Notes: generated by a model not told the origin, from the sequence alone. DNA of 64,000 nt from Erythrobasidium yunnanense (GCA_001600175.1 BCJC01000001.1:3891652-3955651); one strand, 5' to 3'; positions 1 to 12,796 are shown, counted from the first letter of the stretch. Numbers and translations are program-made.

Positions 1-385
1 GGCCGTCGATGTCGTCTGTAAAGGCGGCAGCTGGGCTCGCCTGCTCGAAGCCATCGCGCGCTGCTCTCACTGAGAGAAGTAGTGGGTACAATGCAGAGCT
101 GCGCTTCAGTCGAATTGCGATGTATTTCAAGATGAAAGAACACTGCCAAGCCAAAGAAGCTAGAAATCGATCTGTCAAGCCGGAGCAATCAGACGCAGGC
201 GGGAAGACTGGAACGAGTGGAGTACGTTTGTCAGTGTCGCAATTATGTGCACTGAAGCAGCTGTTGTGTCGTGCTTCATGCCGGCTATCCAATCCGGAAG
301 AAAGGTTTATCTCGTTCGTTACGGTCGTGCCATTGGTCGCAACACATACATATACCCAGTCTGTCACTCCTACCCTACATCTGCC
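1..385. other. no gene recognised
   Basis: Open frames exist here on the plus strand but their translations show no recognisable domain and no convincing start or splice context. This is probably sequence 3' of the coatomer zeta gene and of an unseen neighbour. Confidence 0.4.
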
Positions 386-1280
386 CTATCCTGCTGACAA
401 CGCGGTCCCTGACCGTGCTGAAGGCATGAAGAAGAGACTGCGCGCGAAATGATCAGCTGCTGAGTATAGGAAAGAAGGTAAAGGACGGCTTACTGCTTCG
501 TCTATTTTGAGTTCGCTCAGGTTTAGAGCTGGATCTGCGCGCGGTCGTGAGCACCTTGATGCGATGGCCGTGGAGTCCGTCTCGAGGATGATGCTGGCGT
601 AACATTGTATCAGCACCCTCAGCTAATGACGAGGAGTAATGCGACCGACCCATCGTCCACCGTCTCGTCCAATGCAAGCACTACTAGATCCAAGTTCTCC
701 AACACCGACCTCTTCTCGACCTGGTGCCTTAGGAGCATAGACACGGCATCGTGGAAGGCGAGGAGGACGTTACTGAGCATGAGCTCGTTCTCATGTTCTG
801 GTCCGACGATGTAGAATGTCAGATCTATGCTCGACTTGTAGAGGACGAGGTGGTTGTTGAAGAGGACAATGTCGCCTAATTCCACCAAAAACAAGCTATT
901 CAGACGCGCGTTTTGGCCAAGAAACGAGGGAATATGAACATACTCGATGCTTTCCTCGTCTTCTCAAACAAGCCCTTCTCGAATGCGCGCTGGTCTTTGG
1001 TTGTCTTGAATGGGTTGGGCAGGCCTTGCAGCCCAGCGTCTCTCGCAGCAGCCGCCGTAACAGGCGCAGGTGTTTTGGCAGATGATTTGGCTACTTCAAT
1101 GTTGTTCACGGTTGTTGATGTCGCTGGATGTAGGGGGTCGTAGTACTTGGACAGGACGCAGCTCCCTGAAGAGTCGAGGATGATGAAGGCAGTGACGGCG
1201 TAGAGGGAGAGGTTGGTCTGTAATCATATAACACTCAGTTATACACCATCTTAAAGCATTCTTTAACGTTGTCTTACCAT
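386..1280 (-). CDS. RET3: coatomer subunit zeta (COPI)
   Basis: Small sigma-like adaptor subunit of the COPI coat, which drives retrograde Golgi-to-ER vesicles; cytosolic and Golgi-membrane. Four exons are inferred. The first holds only the ATG (1280-1278), followed by a GTAAG intron. The second encodes NLSLYAVTAFIILDSSG and the linker FEKGLFEKTRKAS. After an intron at 943-876 comes DIVLFNNHLVLYKSSIDL, then ENELMLSNVL and VEKRSVLENLDLVVLALDE, all typical of the longin-like core. A third intron (649-594, donor GTCGGT) leads to IILETDSTAIASR and an FARSLFF tail. The family is about 180-200 residues, which fits. The last exon is read through without a further intron because that frame keeps the usual SA..FARSL end, although a GTAAGC lies inside it. 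The start is 91 bp from the divergent aminopeptidase. Confidence 0.87.
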
Positions 1281-1371
1281 GATTTAAGGATTGCTTGAAG
1301 ATGATGGTGAGCGTTCAAGGGTCACTCAGTAACCAATTCAAAGGTCATCCTCAATCAACCATTCAACCATA
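1281..1371. promoter_or_regulatory. short divergent promoter region
   Basis: Only 91 bases separate the ATG of coatomer zeta (minus) from the ATG of the aminopeptidase (plus), so both promoters must share or overlap this interval. No clear TATA box is seen. Confidence 0.5.
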
Positions 1372-3016
1372 ATGAAGACTGCTCTATCATCGCTGTACAC
1401 TGCTGCTTCTCTGCTTCTCCTGGCCCATGCATCCCCCATCAATGTCAATGTCAACCAGCTGCCTTTCCAGGCCGCATCCATCCCAGGGGGCAGTCCCTAC
1501 TCTGACTTCTCCCTCATCGCATCCCTCACAGCTTCAGCACACCAAGTTCTCGTTCCAGAAGCCTGGGTCCAGCTGCAGGAGCATCTCGCCGAGCTAGAGC
1601 ATCTCCCCCGTCGTCGGGTACGCTTGGCCGATAATCCATACTTTGAGAACATCGGAGGATCAGTGTTTGAGATCTCAGAGGGAGAGAAGGCATTGCTTAT
1701 ATTGCACCGAATCCGATTCGACGATATCACAGATGACCTCGACAGCCAGCTTACGACGCAAGCCGTCGTCACATCGTCTGCAGCGAAGGCAGACTACCCA
1801 TCATCCTGGACATACTCGAAGAAGGATCTAGAAAAAACGTACTACTCCAACATCGACACGGGGAGAATGAAGAACTGGCTCGCCAAGTTCTCATCCTTCA
1901 GAACGAGGTACTACCGATCTTCGAGTGGGAAAGAAAGTCAAGCCTGGTTGAAAGCGACAGTGGAGTCTATTGCATATGCAAAGAAGGACTTGAACATGAC
2001 GGTGAAAGAATTCCCGCATGAATGGGGTCAGAACTCTATTATCGCTACGCTGCCTGTTGCGAGTGGGAAGAAGGCGAAGGGAAGGATTGTGATTGGTGCT
2101 CATCAGGATAGTACGAATCTACTGCCCTTCCTAGGCGCCCCTGGTGCGGACGACGAGTGAGGTTATCCCATCTCCAGCGTTGCTCAGGTAAGCTGATCAC
2201 GTATGTCAGTGGCTCTGGTACCACCACTGTTCTTGAAGTCCTACATGGACTAGTCAACGCTACGCACATTCCCAAGAACTACAACATCGAGTTCCACTTC
2301 TACAGTGCTGAAGAGGGAGGAGTGAGTCATTGTTGCTTAGCGTATCTCGGGTGAAGTAACTGACCGAAGGTTGCACATAGATGCTCGGAAGCAATGCTAT
2401 TGCGGGAGATTATCAGCGACGTCTTCAAGCTGGTCAATTAGCCGACAGCGATCGCGTCCGCGCAATGGTCAGTCCTCCCTCCTCACTTTCTACTATTCAA
2501 CATACTCATTCATCGTGGATACGCAGCTCCAGATGGACATGACAGCCTACATCAAGCCCGGCACGGTCGAACGAATCGGGATAATCCAAGATTTCGTAGA
2601 CCCTGCTCTGACTAGCTGGATCGAGGGCTTGATCAAGAACGTCAATGATATCCCGTCTGTCTCAACCAAGTGCGGCTATGCTTGTTCCGATCACGTAAGT
2701 CGCGTAACATCCTATGTTATCGATGCAAAGGCTGCTGCTAATTACTGTTTCGATGATGCTCGCAGTCGTCCTGGACCAAGATCGGCGTACCTTCCGCATT
2801 TGCTATCGGTAAGTATCCTTCCACAATTTATGTTGGACGGAGTATTCTCGCAGCGTGATGAAACCTCGCTCTTCCGCAGAGGCGACATTCGAAGACTCCA
2901 ACACGCGCAACATCCACACCGGCAGCGACACGATCAACGTTCCCGGATTCAGCTTTGACCACATGAAGCAGTTCGTCAAACTCGCTATGGCATTCGTATT
3001 GGAGCTCTCCGAATAA
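1372..3016 (+). CDS. secreted leucine aminopeptidase, peptidase family M28
   Basis: Zinc-dependent exopeptidase that removes N-terminal residues from peptides outside the cell or in the vacuole. It starts with a signal peptide (MKTALSSLYTAASLLLLAHA). A propeptide-like stretch precedes the catalytic domain. Six exons join as 1372-2156, 2210-2321, 2381-2467, 2527-2694, 2766-2808 and 2880-3016. Each junction restores a known M28 motif: GAHQDS (His ligand), GADDDGSG (bridging Asp), SAEEGG (catalytic Glu and Glu ligand), QMDMTAY (Asp ligand) and NIHTGSDT (His ligand). All five metal ligands and the general base are therefore present. The spliced length, about 440 residues, is normal for the fungal Lap1 type. 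It is probably an active enzyme. Confidence 0.9.
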
Positions 3017-3210
3017 TCATTTATACGATGTGGAAACAAGACTCTGTATCCCTATGCCTCTCCGATTTGCCAGCTTCTCTCCATTTCACTTTCACTCTCG
3101 TCGTTACCGCTGGCTTCGCCTTTCTAGTTTCGACCGGAAATAGGTTCTTCCGATAGTCTCATTCTGTGTCCTCCCGCATCCGATCATACTCTTGTCAACC
3201 TGAAATCTCT

Positions 3211-4091
3211 CTACCAATAGGGAACGGAATTTCCAGTTATGCGATCCGTCTCATACCCCTTTGGCGGTCCTCTGCCTTCCGATTTAGGTTCGTTATGTAC
3301 GCGACTTGCGGACTTCTCCTTCTTCTCGCTCTTCGAATGCTTCGTTTTCCTAAAGGGTATATCGGTCACGCCTCCTATTGTTACCGACTTCACACTGGGT
3401 TGACGAGATGAGTGTTCACGATGTCTCGTACTAGCCCGTGACACGTTTCGGTCGGACGACATCTTCCCCGCCCTCGGCTTGTACTTTCGCCACCTTTCTT
3501 CGTCTTCGGATTCCTCATCGCCCTGCTGAGGATCTCTTTTCTGATCCCGCGTCCTCTTCTTCTTGCTAGACGAGTGTCCGGCAGCTCCGCGAGACCTCGC
3601 TCTCTTCCTACTAGGATCACTTTCCCTACGCTGCTCATCCTCGCGCTTCTGTGCACGTCTGCGTACGACACTCCTGCCCCTCTCGCGGTTATGACTCCTG
3701 TCACTCCTGCGATGGTGACTGTCTGGTGGCTCAGAGCTAGTATTGCTGCCAGTAGCAGTCGAGGAGGTCTCATCCTGAAAGCTCGGTCTGCGTTTCTTGC
3801 GCTCGGTGCCTGCTCTGCGAACTTCATGCCGACTCTCTCGTGCATGATGCTCGATTCGCCGGTCGGTTCTTCGTTGTCTGCTCCTCATCCTCTTCGACGG
3901 CTGCTGACATCTCGGCATCAGCTAGGCCAGGTGTGTATGCTAGCGCTGGTCCTGACTTGTCTTGCATGTCTGCGCTCCAGCCTTGATCTACGGTCCCTAC
4001 TCTCCTCATCACTGCCTCCGTTGCTGCCTTGTCCAGTCCAGTAAGTCCTGAGCACATGGAGCACTACTTCCGCTATGGTAGACTTACCCAT
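3211..4091 (-). CDS. Arg/Ser-rich basic protein, function unknown
   Basis: Not recognised. The proposed start is ATGG at 4091-4088, followed by a strong donor (GTAAGT) and an acceptor at 4048. Exon 2 then begins GLTGLDKAATEAVMRR. Further on, the reading must move into a frame extremely rich in Arg, Ser, Lys and Glu (RSDRSHNRERGRS, HSSSKKKRTRDQ, EESEDEERWRKYKPR), ending GYETDRITGNSVPYW. A 46-base GT..AG intron around 3960-3910 would link the two frames, but I could not settle it. The composition resembles SR-type splicing or nuclear RNA-associated proteins, though no RRM is visible. It lies just downstream of another unrecognised minus-strand gene. Confidence 0.5.
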
Positions 4092-4261
4092 CTCAATGTC
4101 TCGAGATGGTCAGCTAGCGTGCATCAATGGCTTGTGTTGGCAGCTGTCAGCGACTGGTCTACGGCGGTGCAATCAGGGAGTCCGTCATACAGACTGCAAA
4201 GACACCGAGTGCAAAGCCTGCTGGATGTAGGATTTAAGGAAGAGGAAGGAGAGATAAAAGG

Positions 4262-5777
4262 CTACGGAGCGACGCCTAGACTGCTTACACGCATCTGCTT
4301 ATGTGGCAAGGGCTTTTCTGGATCGCGCTCCAGCTCGTGATTCTTAGCAGGTACTCTGCCACCCACGTCCGACTTCTCACTTCCGCCGTCTTGCTCTCTT
4401 TTGTTTGAGATACCTTCTTTCTCGATCGGAGCGTGCCTTGAAGTATTCGCGAGACCATTGGGCGTCGCTGCATGAGAGGATGCAGTTACAGATTTTCTGC
4501 GAGGGCGTCTCGCATGCAGCATTCCCGGGTTGACAATCCTAGCCATGACCCGGGAATGGCCATGATGGCCAGGCTTCGATCCGGGATCCGCAGTTTCAGT
4601 TTTTGCGTTGTTGACTGGACCAGGCAAGCCATTGAGTGGGAATAGATTTAGCGAGCTACCCCCTTCGCCGCCATTGTCGTCGACTGGAACATTGGCAACG
4701 CCATTTTTTACGAGTTCGACAAGCTTTGATGAGTTCTGTCTCGAATGACCCGATCTTACTGCACCATTAGCATTGGATGCGTCACTACTGCTAACGGAAT
4801 GTTCTCGGTGCTCGCGGTGACCGTTGCTATGGCTCAAGCTGCGAGATGCCCGTCGGTTGGCGTCTCCAGGTCGTGCTGACTGCACCGCGCCGGGAACCTC
4901 GAAACCTCTGACACGCTTCGAGGCTTTCAATGACGCTGCTGAAGCAACATGGCTAGGTCCTTCACCCCCTGAACTTGAGGTAGATAGGGACGGGCGGCGG
5001 CGATGTGAGGTTGGAACCAGATTGTGGGATCCTCGTCGAGTCCTAGAGTCTGCTTTTGCTTGATCTATGCTCAATGGGCTGCAGGTAGTAGCATCAGCCA
5101 ACACAAGATGCCCACTCAAGGTACAAAGAATCGGCATACGGTAACGCAGTCGGCAGAGTGCCCTAAGCCAGCTCGCGGCCTTTCGATGGACGTCTGAACG
5201 TATTGTGTTTGTGATGATCGTGGCTCTCGCTCGAGGCCATAGCTTTTGAGAGCTCAGGTCGGATATTGGTGAGCGGACAAGGACCAGCTCCAGAGTTTGC
5301 TTGTTGAACGGGAGAGAAAATTTGGGCTGTGCAGAATTGTAGTAAGTAAATGCGACAGGAGAGGTTCAGCAGGAAGGCTCGTATCGTTGCATCAGTATGG
5401 CAAACTCGGGAGCAAATACGTTTGCAGGAGCATCTACGTGAAAGGGGATCCGCCCCTACTTTTGGGAGGTCCGTGTTGTCAGCACTATTCAGGCGTCTTG
5501 CGTCCACAATGGACTCCAATTCTCGACGCCTAACGGCTTTCCGTTGGGCAGCCGCAGCAGATGGGCTCGAATGATATGCTTGGTCGCCTGTCTTCGAGGT
5601 AGTTGCGGCCGCCTAGCCTTAATGAGATCTTCAACTTGATCATCGGTCACAGTAGGTCGCAGACCCAGTCTGTGATCACGAACAAAGCGGTAACGATCTG
5701 GCCTGTGGTGCACTGAGTGTCTGCTTAGATTGTCAGCAAGACCAAAGGAGATCACGAACGACTCACATAGCGCTCAT
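4262..5777 (-). CDS. unrecognised minus-strand gene, multi-exon
   Basis: The start is inferred at 5777: MSAI after removing a GTGAGT intron, then HHRPDRYRFVRDHRLGLRP and a basic stretch ending NGKPLGVENW. A middle part in another frame reads PKFSLPFNKQTLELVLVRSP and RKAASWLRALCRLRYRMP. It runs directly into the long final exon (from about 5137), which begins MPILCTLSGHLVLADATT and becomes Ser/Arg/Gly-rich low complexity down to the stop at 4262. The two or three introns between about 5530 and 5280 are unresolved. I do not recognise the family. The ordered N-terminal half followed by a disordered tail suggests a regulatory or scaffold protein, but no function can be assigned. Confidence 0.45.
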
Positions 5778-5966
5778 TTTGTCTTATATGTTTGTGTGGT
5801 GTGTTGTAATGAAATCAAGCATAGTCAGGGCAGTCTGCTGTCTTGTAGGCCCCAATGTCACCGATAGAAAGGCTTGATGAAAGGAAGAAATCGACATTGG
5901 CTTTAGCAAGCCTTTCAAGCTTTGAATTGGATAGCAACAACAAGGTCATCACAGCAGCATTTCAGG

Positions 5967-8900
5967 TTAGATCTTGACTACAGTAGGTAGTGATCTTGAC
6001 GTTCCCGCCAATCGGTTTTCTTCTGTTAATTTATCGACTTTTGCTTTGAGCTTTTCTAGTGTTGCTCGTTTGGCTGCAAGTTGTGCTGAAGGCTTCCTGT
6101 CCAAGGGTGTCCATGCTTTTCCGGGTTGGACAAAAGATAGGTCTACGACTTTAGACCGAGAAGAGAAAGACGCGACCTCCTTGAACAGCGCAGCCGATTG
6201 CTCTTGAAGGTGTTTTGTACGAGCTTTTGCACCTTGATTGTCCAGACTGTCGTAGGATGGCAGTCGATCGAGCTCCTTGAACAGATTTCGCGACTGTATA
6301 AGCGCGTTCTGACTGCGCAGATAGCGCACTGCTCCTCGTAGCGATTCGATCTAGAGGTGACCGCCTTCAGTCTCATACTACCCACTCGGTCTCGGGGTCT
6401 CTTTACCTGTTCGATAAGGTGTGAAGTTTCGAGAGAGCCGGTGAAGGTTGTGTACTCCGCAGAGCTTCCGTTCGTATTGCCTGGCAAAGACCGTTAGCTG
6501 CATCGGACTAGCCTTGTGACTCGCATACTGTTGCGATCGGTGCTTGCGGACTGCTTAAGTCTGCTGTTCTCTCGTTCGAGCTCGTCCATATCTTTCTGCA
6601 ATTGCTGCATTGCGGCTTCTTGATCTTTTTCCTGTTCCCTAACTTTGGCAAGCTCTTCCTCCAATTCGAGAGCCACATCAGCTTGCTTCTTGGTCGCTTC
6701 GGCTCGCTTCTCTATGAGCTCAATCTTGACTCCGCTTTCTTGGATTGCTTGATCCTGTTTGCAAAGTGTGATCAGATTGCGACGCTGCTTTGGTCCACCG
6801 ACACCCACCCTGATGCGGACCTCGCGTGCAAGCTCGCGAAGCTCCTCTGTCATCTTAGCTACCTTTCTCTCAGCGTCTTCGTCCCGAGCAGCAGCTGACT
6901 GCAACTCGGCGACACGAGCGTTCCAAGGTGGATCATATAGGCCTGGTGAGTGCATTCATCAGCGGACTCGACATATATCGGTAGCGTAGACTTTACCTTT
7001 GACTACACTGTCGGATTCGAGAGCTCCAGTGAGTGCTGGCTGCAAAGCAGTCTGCAAGCCGCGAAGAACCACCTCGACCCCGAGTATATCCTTAGACTGA
7101 CTCTTGATGTCTGCAGCAGCTTCTTGTGTAATGCCTAGGAATGTCGAGAGAAGGAACGGTTCTTTCGTTGTGCGGACTTCCTGAGTATAGCGAGCGATAA
7201 GGTCCGAAAGCTGAAGAGCTCTTAGTCAGTTATACTCGATACGCAAAGCTGGACACCTACTTTGCTTGCGAAGACCGCGATGGAATGTGTGTTGACGCTC
7301 GCAGATTGAAGTGATTCAACTATTTCTGGACGTAATGACCCAGATCCGTTTGCAACCTCTTCCACGCGTCGAAGCAGTTTTCTGTTGGATTTGGTTTAGC
7401 ATTGCTACGCGTGACTTCGTGCGCTTAGCCCTACTTGGAAGTAGTCTTGATAGTCCTCGCTGAGTCGACGAGGGTTTGCAAGCGACCAAAGATGACTTCG
7501 TCCACATCCTCATCTCCAACTTCCATATGTGCATCTACAGTCGAAATTAGACATCAAAGTCTGCCATCGCAGCAACGAAGATTGCGTACCTGGATCTTTG
7601 CTGAGTACAGCCAGCGTCTGCTTAGCGTAACCGACGCCCACTACGAAAGTATCTAGATCAAGATCGATCGAAAGGATCTGTCCAAGCTGTTGTTCGCCAT
7701 AGTCGAGGCCAGCTTCGCCAAGGTGGATTTCGGCCACATGAGCAGCTTGTGCAGTAAATCTGGTAGGAGCGCAAATCGGTTATAATTTGTATGCATGCCA
7801 GACACTCGTTCGCATACCTGTCGACTTCTGCTCCACATTCGGCTTCCCGTAGTTCTTCCTTCTTTGCCAGCTCAATGAAGCTATCCAGCCTCTTTTCCAG
7901 CGCCAGAAGTTCGACAAACACCTTACCCATCTTAACAAATACTTTCGGATCACATCTTTGCAGGTTGACGGTAAAACGTTTGCAGAGCACCATGAATCTA
8001 GCCAGCTTGAAGCGGGCCTCGCAGACTGATACTAAAGTGTCTTGGATCGTATCGGGAAGCGTGCCCTCCGCTAGACCGTGTGTCTGATCGATGGAGGTAA
8101 GGAGTATCTGAGTCTTGTGAGATAGGCGCTCGAAGAACAGCAAAGCATCGATAGCAGCTTTATCATCTTCGAAAAACGCGGGAAGCAGGTATGACTGGTC
8201 GCACGCATCGTCAGCCAACGTCATTACAAGGGATATGAGCAGACTTACAGTAACAATGCTGAGCTGTCTCTTGGCTTGTAAAGCCTCTAACTTTCTCAGC
8301 TCAAAGTCCGTACTTTTGGCTTGTGTACGGATAGCCGTGTTCTTGAGCTTGTAATTGAGATTCATCATAGCCATCGATTGGCTCTCCAAACTCTTCGACT
8401 CGCTTTGGGCAGATTGCGTTTGTTCCCGCAGGACTTCGATGTCGCCTTGCAGTGAAAGAACAAGTTCTCGGAACTGGCTGATGGTATCCTCATAGTCCAG
8501 CATGGCGTCTTCGAGCGATTCAACTCGGACTCGTGATTCGCGGATCATGTAGTCCTTCAGATCTAGCAATCATGCATGAATCAGCAGGGTAAAGGAGAGG
8601 TGGTTGGTAATGCAGCATACCTATCTCTTCTTGCATCTGCTTTTCGTTCTCGACGTGGTTCTCTTCGAGCTCGTCATTCAGCTCTTTCAGTGCTTCCAAA
8701 TCTTGTATAACGGCATGCATCTCTTCGATTCTCTGAAGAGCAGGCACCCCATCAGCACACTTCCTAACACTCGCGAACGCTTGACCTACTTCGCTGAGCG
8801 TAAGATTCCTTTCAGTAAGATGTTCCAGCATATCTTCTGCTCCCATCGCATCATCAAGCTGTAATTTCAGATTCTCCACCATTTCTTCCGCTTTCTCAAG

Positions 8901-10813
8901 CTGACTCGTAGCTTGTTCATACTCTTCTTGCAGGTCACTCGTCAGATCTAGCTCTTTCTCCAGATCTGCGATCCTTCTTTTCGATTCTCCTTCATTCTCA
9001 GCTGAGATGTCCCTCAGCCTGACTAAGGCTTCTTTGAGTCTGTCATTCTGCTTCGCAAGCTGGACGAACGCCAGAGAATGTGTTGCTGGATCCTGAGCCG
9101 ATTCTTCTCCTCCCTCTTCCGAAGACTGACCTGCTGTGGCTTGCGAAACTATTCTAGCTTCTTCACTTTTCAGAACGTCCAGCTCGACTTGAAGTTCCGC
9201 TTTCCTCTCTTTCTCGCTCTCTAACTCTAAAGCAGCTTGCTCTAGCTTTTCTTCCGCAGTCTCCTTATCCAGCGCAGCCAATTCAAGCTGATCATTCACT
9301 TCCTCCAAGCGCTTCTCGAAGTCATCTCTCTCATTCTCATGCTCTCTAGTCAGTTTGCGTAGTTCTTTTACTTCCGCAGCCAGTTCGACAAGTTTGTTCT
9401 GCAATTTAGGCCGAGCCAGCGTCCAGGCTTCTTGATCTTCTTTGATACGCTCTAGCTCTTTTAAGCGTTCGCGATCTTCAGAACGCCCATTCTCCAGAAG
9501 ACGGAACTTGCTTTGCAGCTCCTCGTATGTCTTGAGCGGGACAGACTGGGTGAGAGACGGACAGATCAGCTATAATGAAACTGGAGCAGAATCAAGAGAC
9601 TTCTACCTTGGCTTCAGCTTTCGGACTACTCTGAGTCTGAGCTTTCAAAGAATAGCGATCCTTGTCTTGGCTGATTGGTCCAGCAGGTAAGAGTGCTCGT
9701 TTGGCAGGTGGCTGCGTAGGCGACTCTTCTTGGACCTCCTCCGGTTCGTCATCATCCTCAAGAGCAGTTTCTGACCTTGGTGCTTGCCGATGTACAGGAG
9801 TAGTGGGTTCATCTGACGGCGGGAGAAGTCTAGTTGAATTGGTGCGTGAGATAGTTCGGCTGATAGGTTGAGACGGGGCTTGTGACGCTGAGCTGGAAGA
9901 GCTGTACTGGCGCGTAAGCTCTGCAGATTCGGTGCGAGGCGTTGTTGATCTCCTCAGGCCCGGAGTGGGTATACTTCGACCAGAAGCCGCGGAGGAGGAT
10001 CGTGGAGTTGCAGGCGGCGCCGGTATCGTTCGAGTAGCTTGAGTAACAGATGACTTGCGAGGTGATGCAGTTGATGAGGAAGGTGGTACTTCACTCTGTC
10101 TACGCGAACTCGGTGCACTCGCTACAGACGAGCTAGACGAGATGCGTGATCCAGTAGCTGATGCTGCAGGCCTTAGAGAAGGTCTAGCTGGCGTTGTGGC
10201 ACCTGTGCCGGGAGTAGCTAGAGTCCTCAAAGCTGGCCGAGAGGATAGGCCTGATATAGGGGTAGCTGCGCCTGATGAGCTTGCTGCCGTCGAAGAAGGT
10301 CGACCAGCAGGTCTTCGCGCAGCTGGAGCAGGTGTAGAAGGTCCTTGTGACGAAGCCAGCTCGAGACGAGGCTGCAGTCATACACCCAAAGACACGCGTA
10401 AACGAGAGGGTGCATAAACATCGAGCTTCGACCGCGCACCTTTGGCGGTAATGGGACAGCGAAGCCATCGTCGTCTATAGGATTAGTAGCGGACGAAGAG
10501 GGACTGACTTCGAGAACGTGGACTTGGGAAGGCCTGACGAAGACGCCTGATAAAGTACCGGATTTCTGGCAATCAAAGTACCATTTGCCCTGGGTCGCCG
10601 TAAGGCGTCAGCATTGCATACAGGTTGTACGATGATACATCGCGATCCTACCTGCACTGTCCCGTCGTTCTTGCCTGTTCCTTCGTCGTCGAGCTCGATC
10701 CCGACCCATTTCCCAGCCGCGAAGCTCGTCTGCCCTACAAAGCGTACGATTCCTTGACCGGCGCCTACTCGTACTGTAGCATGTAAAGGGATGTTTGCGC
10801 TGCTTGCGGCCAT
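5967..10813 (-). CDS. DCTN1: dynactin large subunit p150(Glued)
   Basis: Microtubule-binding arm of dynactin, the activator of cytoplasmic dynein. The N-terminus is a CAP-Gly domain: VRVGAGQGIVRFVG, GKWVGIELDD and GKNDGTVQ, joined across an intron to GKWYFDC. This binds EB1 and tubulin C-termini. A long Ser/Pro/Ala/Thr basic linker follows (roughly 10350-9610). Then come extended coiled coils (about 9530-8530: EVKELRKLTREHENERDDF, EKLEQAALELESEKERK). The dynactin-specific C-terminal region contains YLLPAFFEDDKAAIDALLF and ARFMVLCKRF. A last coiled coil ends near 5967. Introns are short; for example GTAAGT..CAG joins SIVT to SYLLPAFF. The spliced product is about 1,300 residues, a normal length. 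The start is 83 bp from the divergent RCL1 gene. Confidence 0.95.
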
Positions 10814-10896
10814 CTCAAAGCTTTCAGGGGCATTATAAGCATGACCTAAAGCCTTGTAGACCTCTGCTCTACACTTTCAACACTTTCCTGTAACAG
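10814..10896. promoter_or_regulatory. short divergent promoter between DCTN1 and RCL1
   Basis: 83 bases separate the two ATGs on opposite strands. A bidirectional promoter is inferred from spacing only. Confidence 0.5.
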
Positions 10897-12273
10897 ATGG
10901 CTTCATCTTCTTCTAATGTTCTGCGTTTCACTGGTCACCGTAACTTCCGGCACCGTATCCTACTGGCCTTACTGTCTCAGCGAAGTCTGCTCATCACTGG
11001 GATCCGCTCAAATTCAGAAGATCCTGGAATCAGAGACTTTGAAGTATCCTACCTGCGCCTGATTGAACGTATCACAAATGGAACAACAGTAGAGATAAGC
11101 TACACGGGAACAGAAGTCTATGTCAAACCTGGTCTGCTCTCCGGTGGAAGCGTCACGCATCAATGTCCAGACAGCAGGGGCGTAGGATGGTTCTTGGAGC
11201 CGATACTAGTACTGGGATTGTTTGGGAAGACAGATCTGAAGTTGACGCTGCGCGGGATAACCTCAAATCACAGAGATGTCTCGGTAAGCCCGGTCTGAAA
11301 ATACTGCATAGTAGATCGCAACTGATGACAGATTGTAGGCCGACACACTGCGTACTTCCTACCTTCCACACCTCTCCTCTTTCCTCCCTGCGACCGTCAC
11401 TACACCTTTAGAGCTTCGGATAGTGAAAAGAGGTCTTCTTCCAGCTGGAGGAGGTGAAATAGTCTACCACTCACCAGCGATACGGTCCGTCAAGCCAGGC
11501 TACAACTTTACGAACCCTGGCGCAATCACCAAGATTCGTGGGATAGCACATTCAGTTCGAGTCAGTCCGGCTTTCTCGCAGAGATTGGTCAATGGCGCGA
11601 AAGAAGTCTTGTCGCCGTTGTGTGGAGATACGCAGATATATGCAGATGTGTATAGAGGGCAGGAGAGCGGAAAGTAGGTTGTACTTCCACTTCGCCTATT
11701 CGGCTTCGGCCTGACGTACACTTCACTTCAGATCACCTGGTTTCGGCATAACGCTAGTTACATCCTCCACCACCTCTGCTCTACATTCGTCAGAAGCCAT
11801 CTCGTCAGCAGCTTCAGAAGACAAAGACAACATCCCTCAAACACCAGAAGAGTTAGGCGCAAGTGCCGCTTTTGCTCTACTTGCGAATGTACAAAAGTCT
11901 TCTTGTATAGATGGAGGGATGGAATGGCTGGCTTGTCTGTTGATGGCGCTAGGAAGCGAAGATGTAGGGAGGGTGAGACTGGCTGGGCCGTTGAGGGAAG
12001 ATCAGTACGTTCACCCTCCTTCGTATGATGTTTTGAAGTAATACTGACAATTACTCGCCCAGTATTTTGTTCCTAAGGGACATGAAGGAAGTCCTCGGCG
12101 TCACTATGAAGATCCGGCCAATCGAAGACGAGCCAGACAAGGACCTATACATGCTGAGCTGCGTAGGCATAGGCTACAGTAATCTGGCAAAGAAGACGTA
12201 AGTAGCCTTCGCAGCTGCTACTTCACAAGCTCTACTGACGATATCTCTGAATCTTCTCGTTGACAGTACATAA
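10897..12273 (+). CDS. RCL1: RNA 3'-terminal phosphate cyclase-like protein (rRNA processing)
   Basis: Rcl1 is a nucleolar, catalytically inactive relative of RNA cyclase. With Bms1 it acts in cleavage of pre-rRNA during 40S assembly. The sequence begins near LRFTGHRNFRHRILLALLS, then has SYLRLIERITNGTTVEISYTG and PGLLSGG. Later exons carry ELRIVKRGLLPAGGGEIVY, GFGITLVTSSTTSA and ILFLRDMKEVLGV. Exons: 10897-11283, 11339-11673, 11732-12004, 12063-12197 and a tiny last exon 12267-12273. The gene could instead end at a TAA inside the last donor (12199-12201); the two ends differ by one residue. The spliced length, about 375 residues, matches the family. The active-site His region of true cyclases is not evident, as expected for Rcl1. 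Confidence 0.9.
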
Positions 12274-12796
12274 TCACGGCTTTCACAGCGGTCTTCGGCA
12301 TTTCGTCTTGTTGTTGTTCGAGAATATGGACGGACTATCAGTTGTGCAGCGATATTACAGCATAGGCACTTTACGCGCATCAGGGCAGGACGATCGCCGC
12401 TCTTCTCGCTCCCTTCTCATGCCAATCCAAGGCGGAGTTCTTGGTATTCGTTCTGCAGCTGCGACGACACTACTAATCTCTGGAAACGATGTCTGTTTGG
12501 GCGAAATACAGAATGAATGCGGGTGCCAAGGCCGGTGATATTCTGCCGTCTTACCTTTTGCTACTTGAGTCGCTTTATCGCGCATCGCAAGTTGCTGAGC
12601 GTGGCAGCTTGGACCTGTATCGACTTGACCTTTGAAGTCTTCTCTTCCTTCTGTCAATCCAACTTGTTCACCTCGGCTGTCAGTCATCTATCCGCGTGAT
12701 TCACGGCGAGCCCTGCACGAAATCGTGCTCAAACCACCTTTTACCTTTCTTCAAGGCTTCAAGCACCTACCTACCGTCATATAGCTGTATACAGCA
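12274..12796. other. intergenic, nothing recognised
   Basis: About 520 bases between RCL1 and the membrane protein gene. Short overlapping open frames have no recognisable content. Confidence 0.4.

Noticed and set aside
9-452. 147-codon plus-strand open frame at the left edge
   Set aside because: Its 3' part is antisense to the last exon of coatomer zeta and the rest has no recognisable content.
3390-4044. Long frames on both strands overlapping the RS-rich gene
   Set aside because: Arg/Ser codon repeats keep other frames open. Only the RS/EK frame has coherent composition and a clean end.
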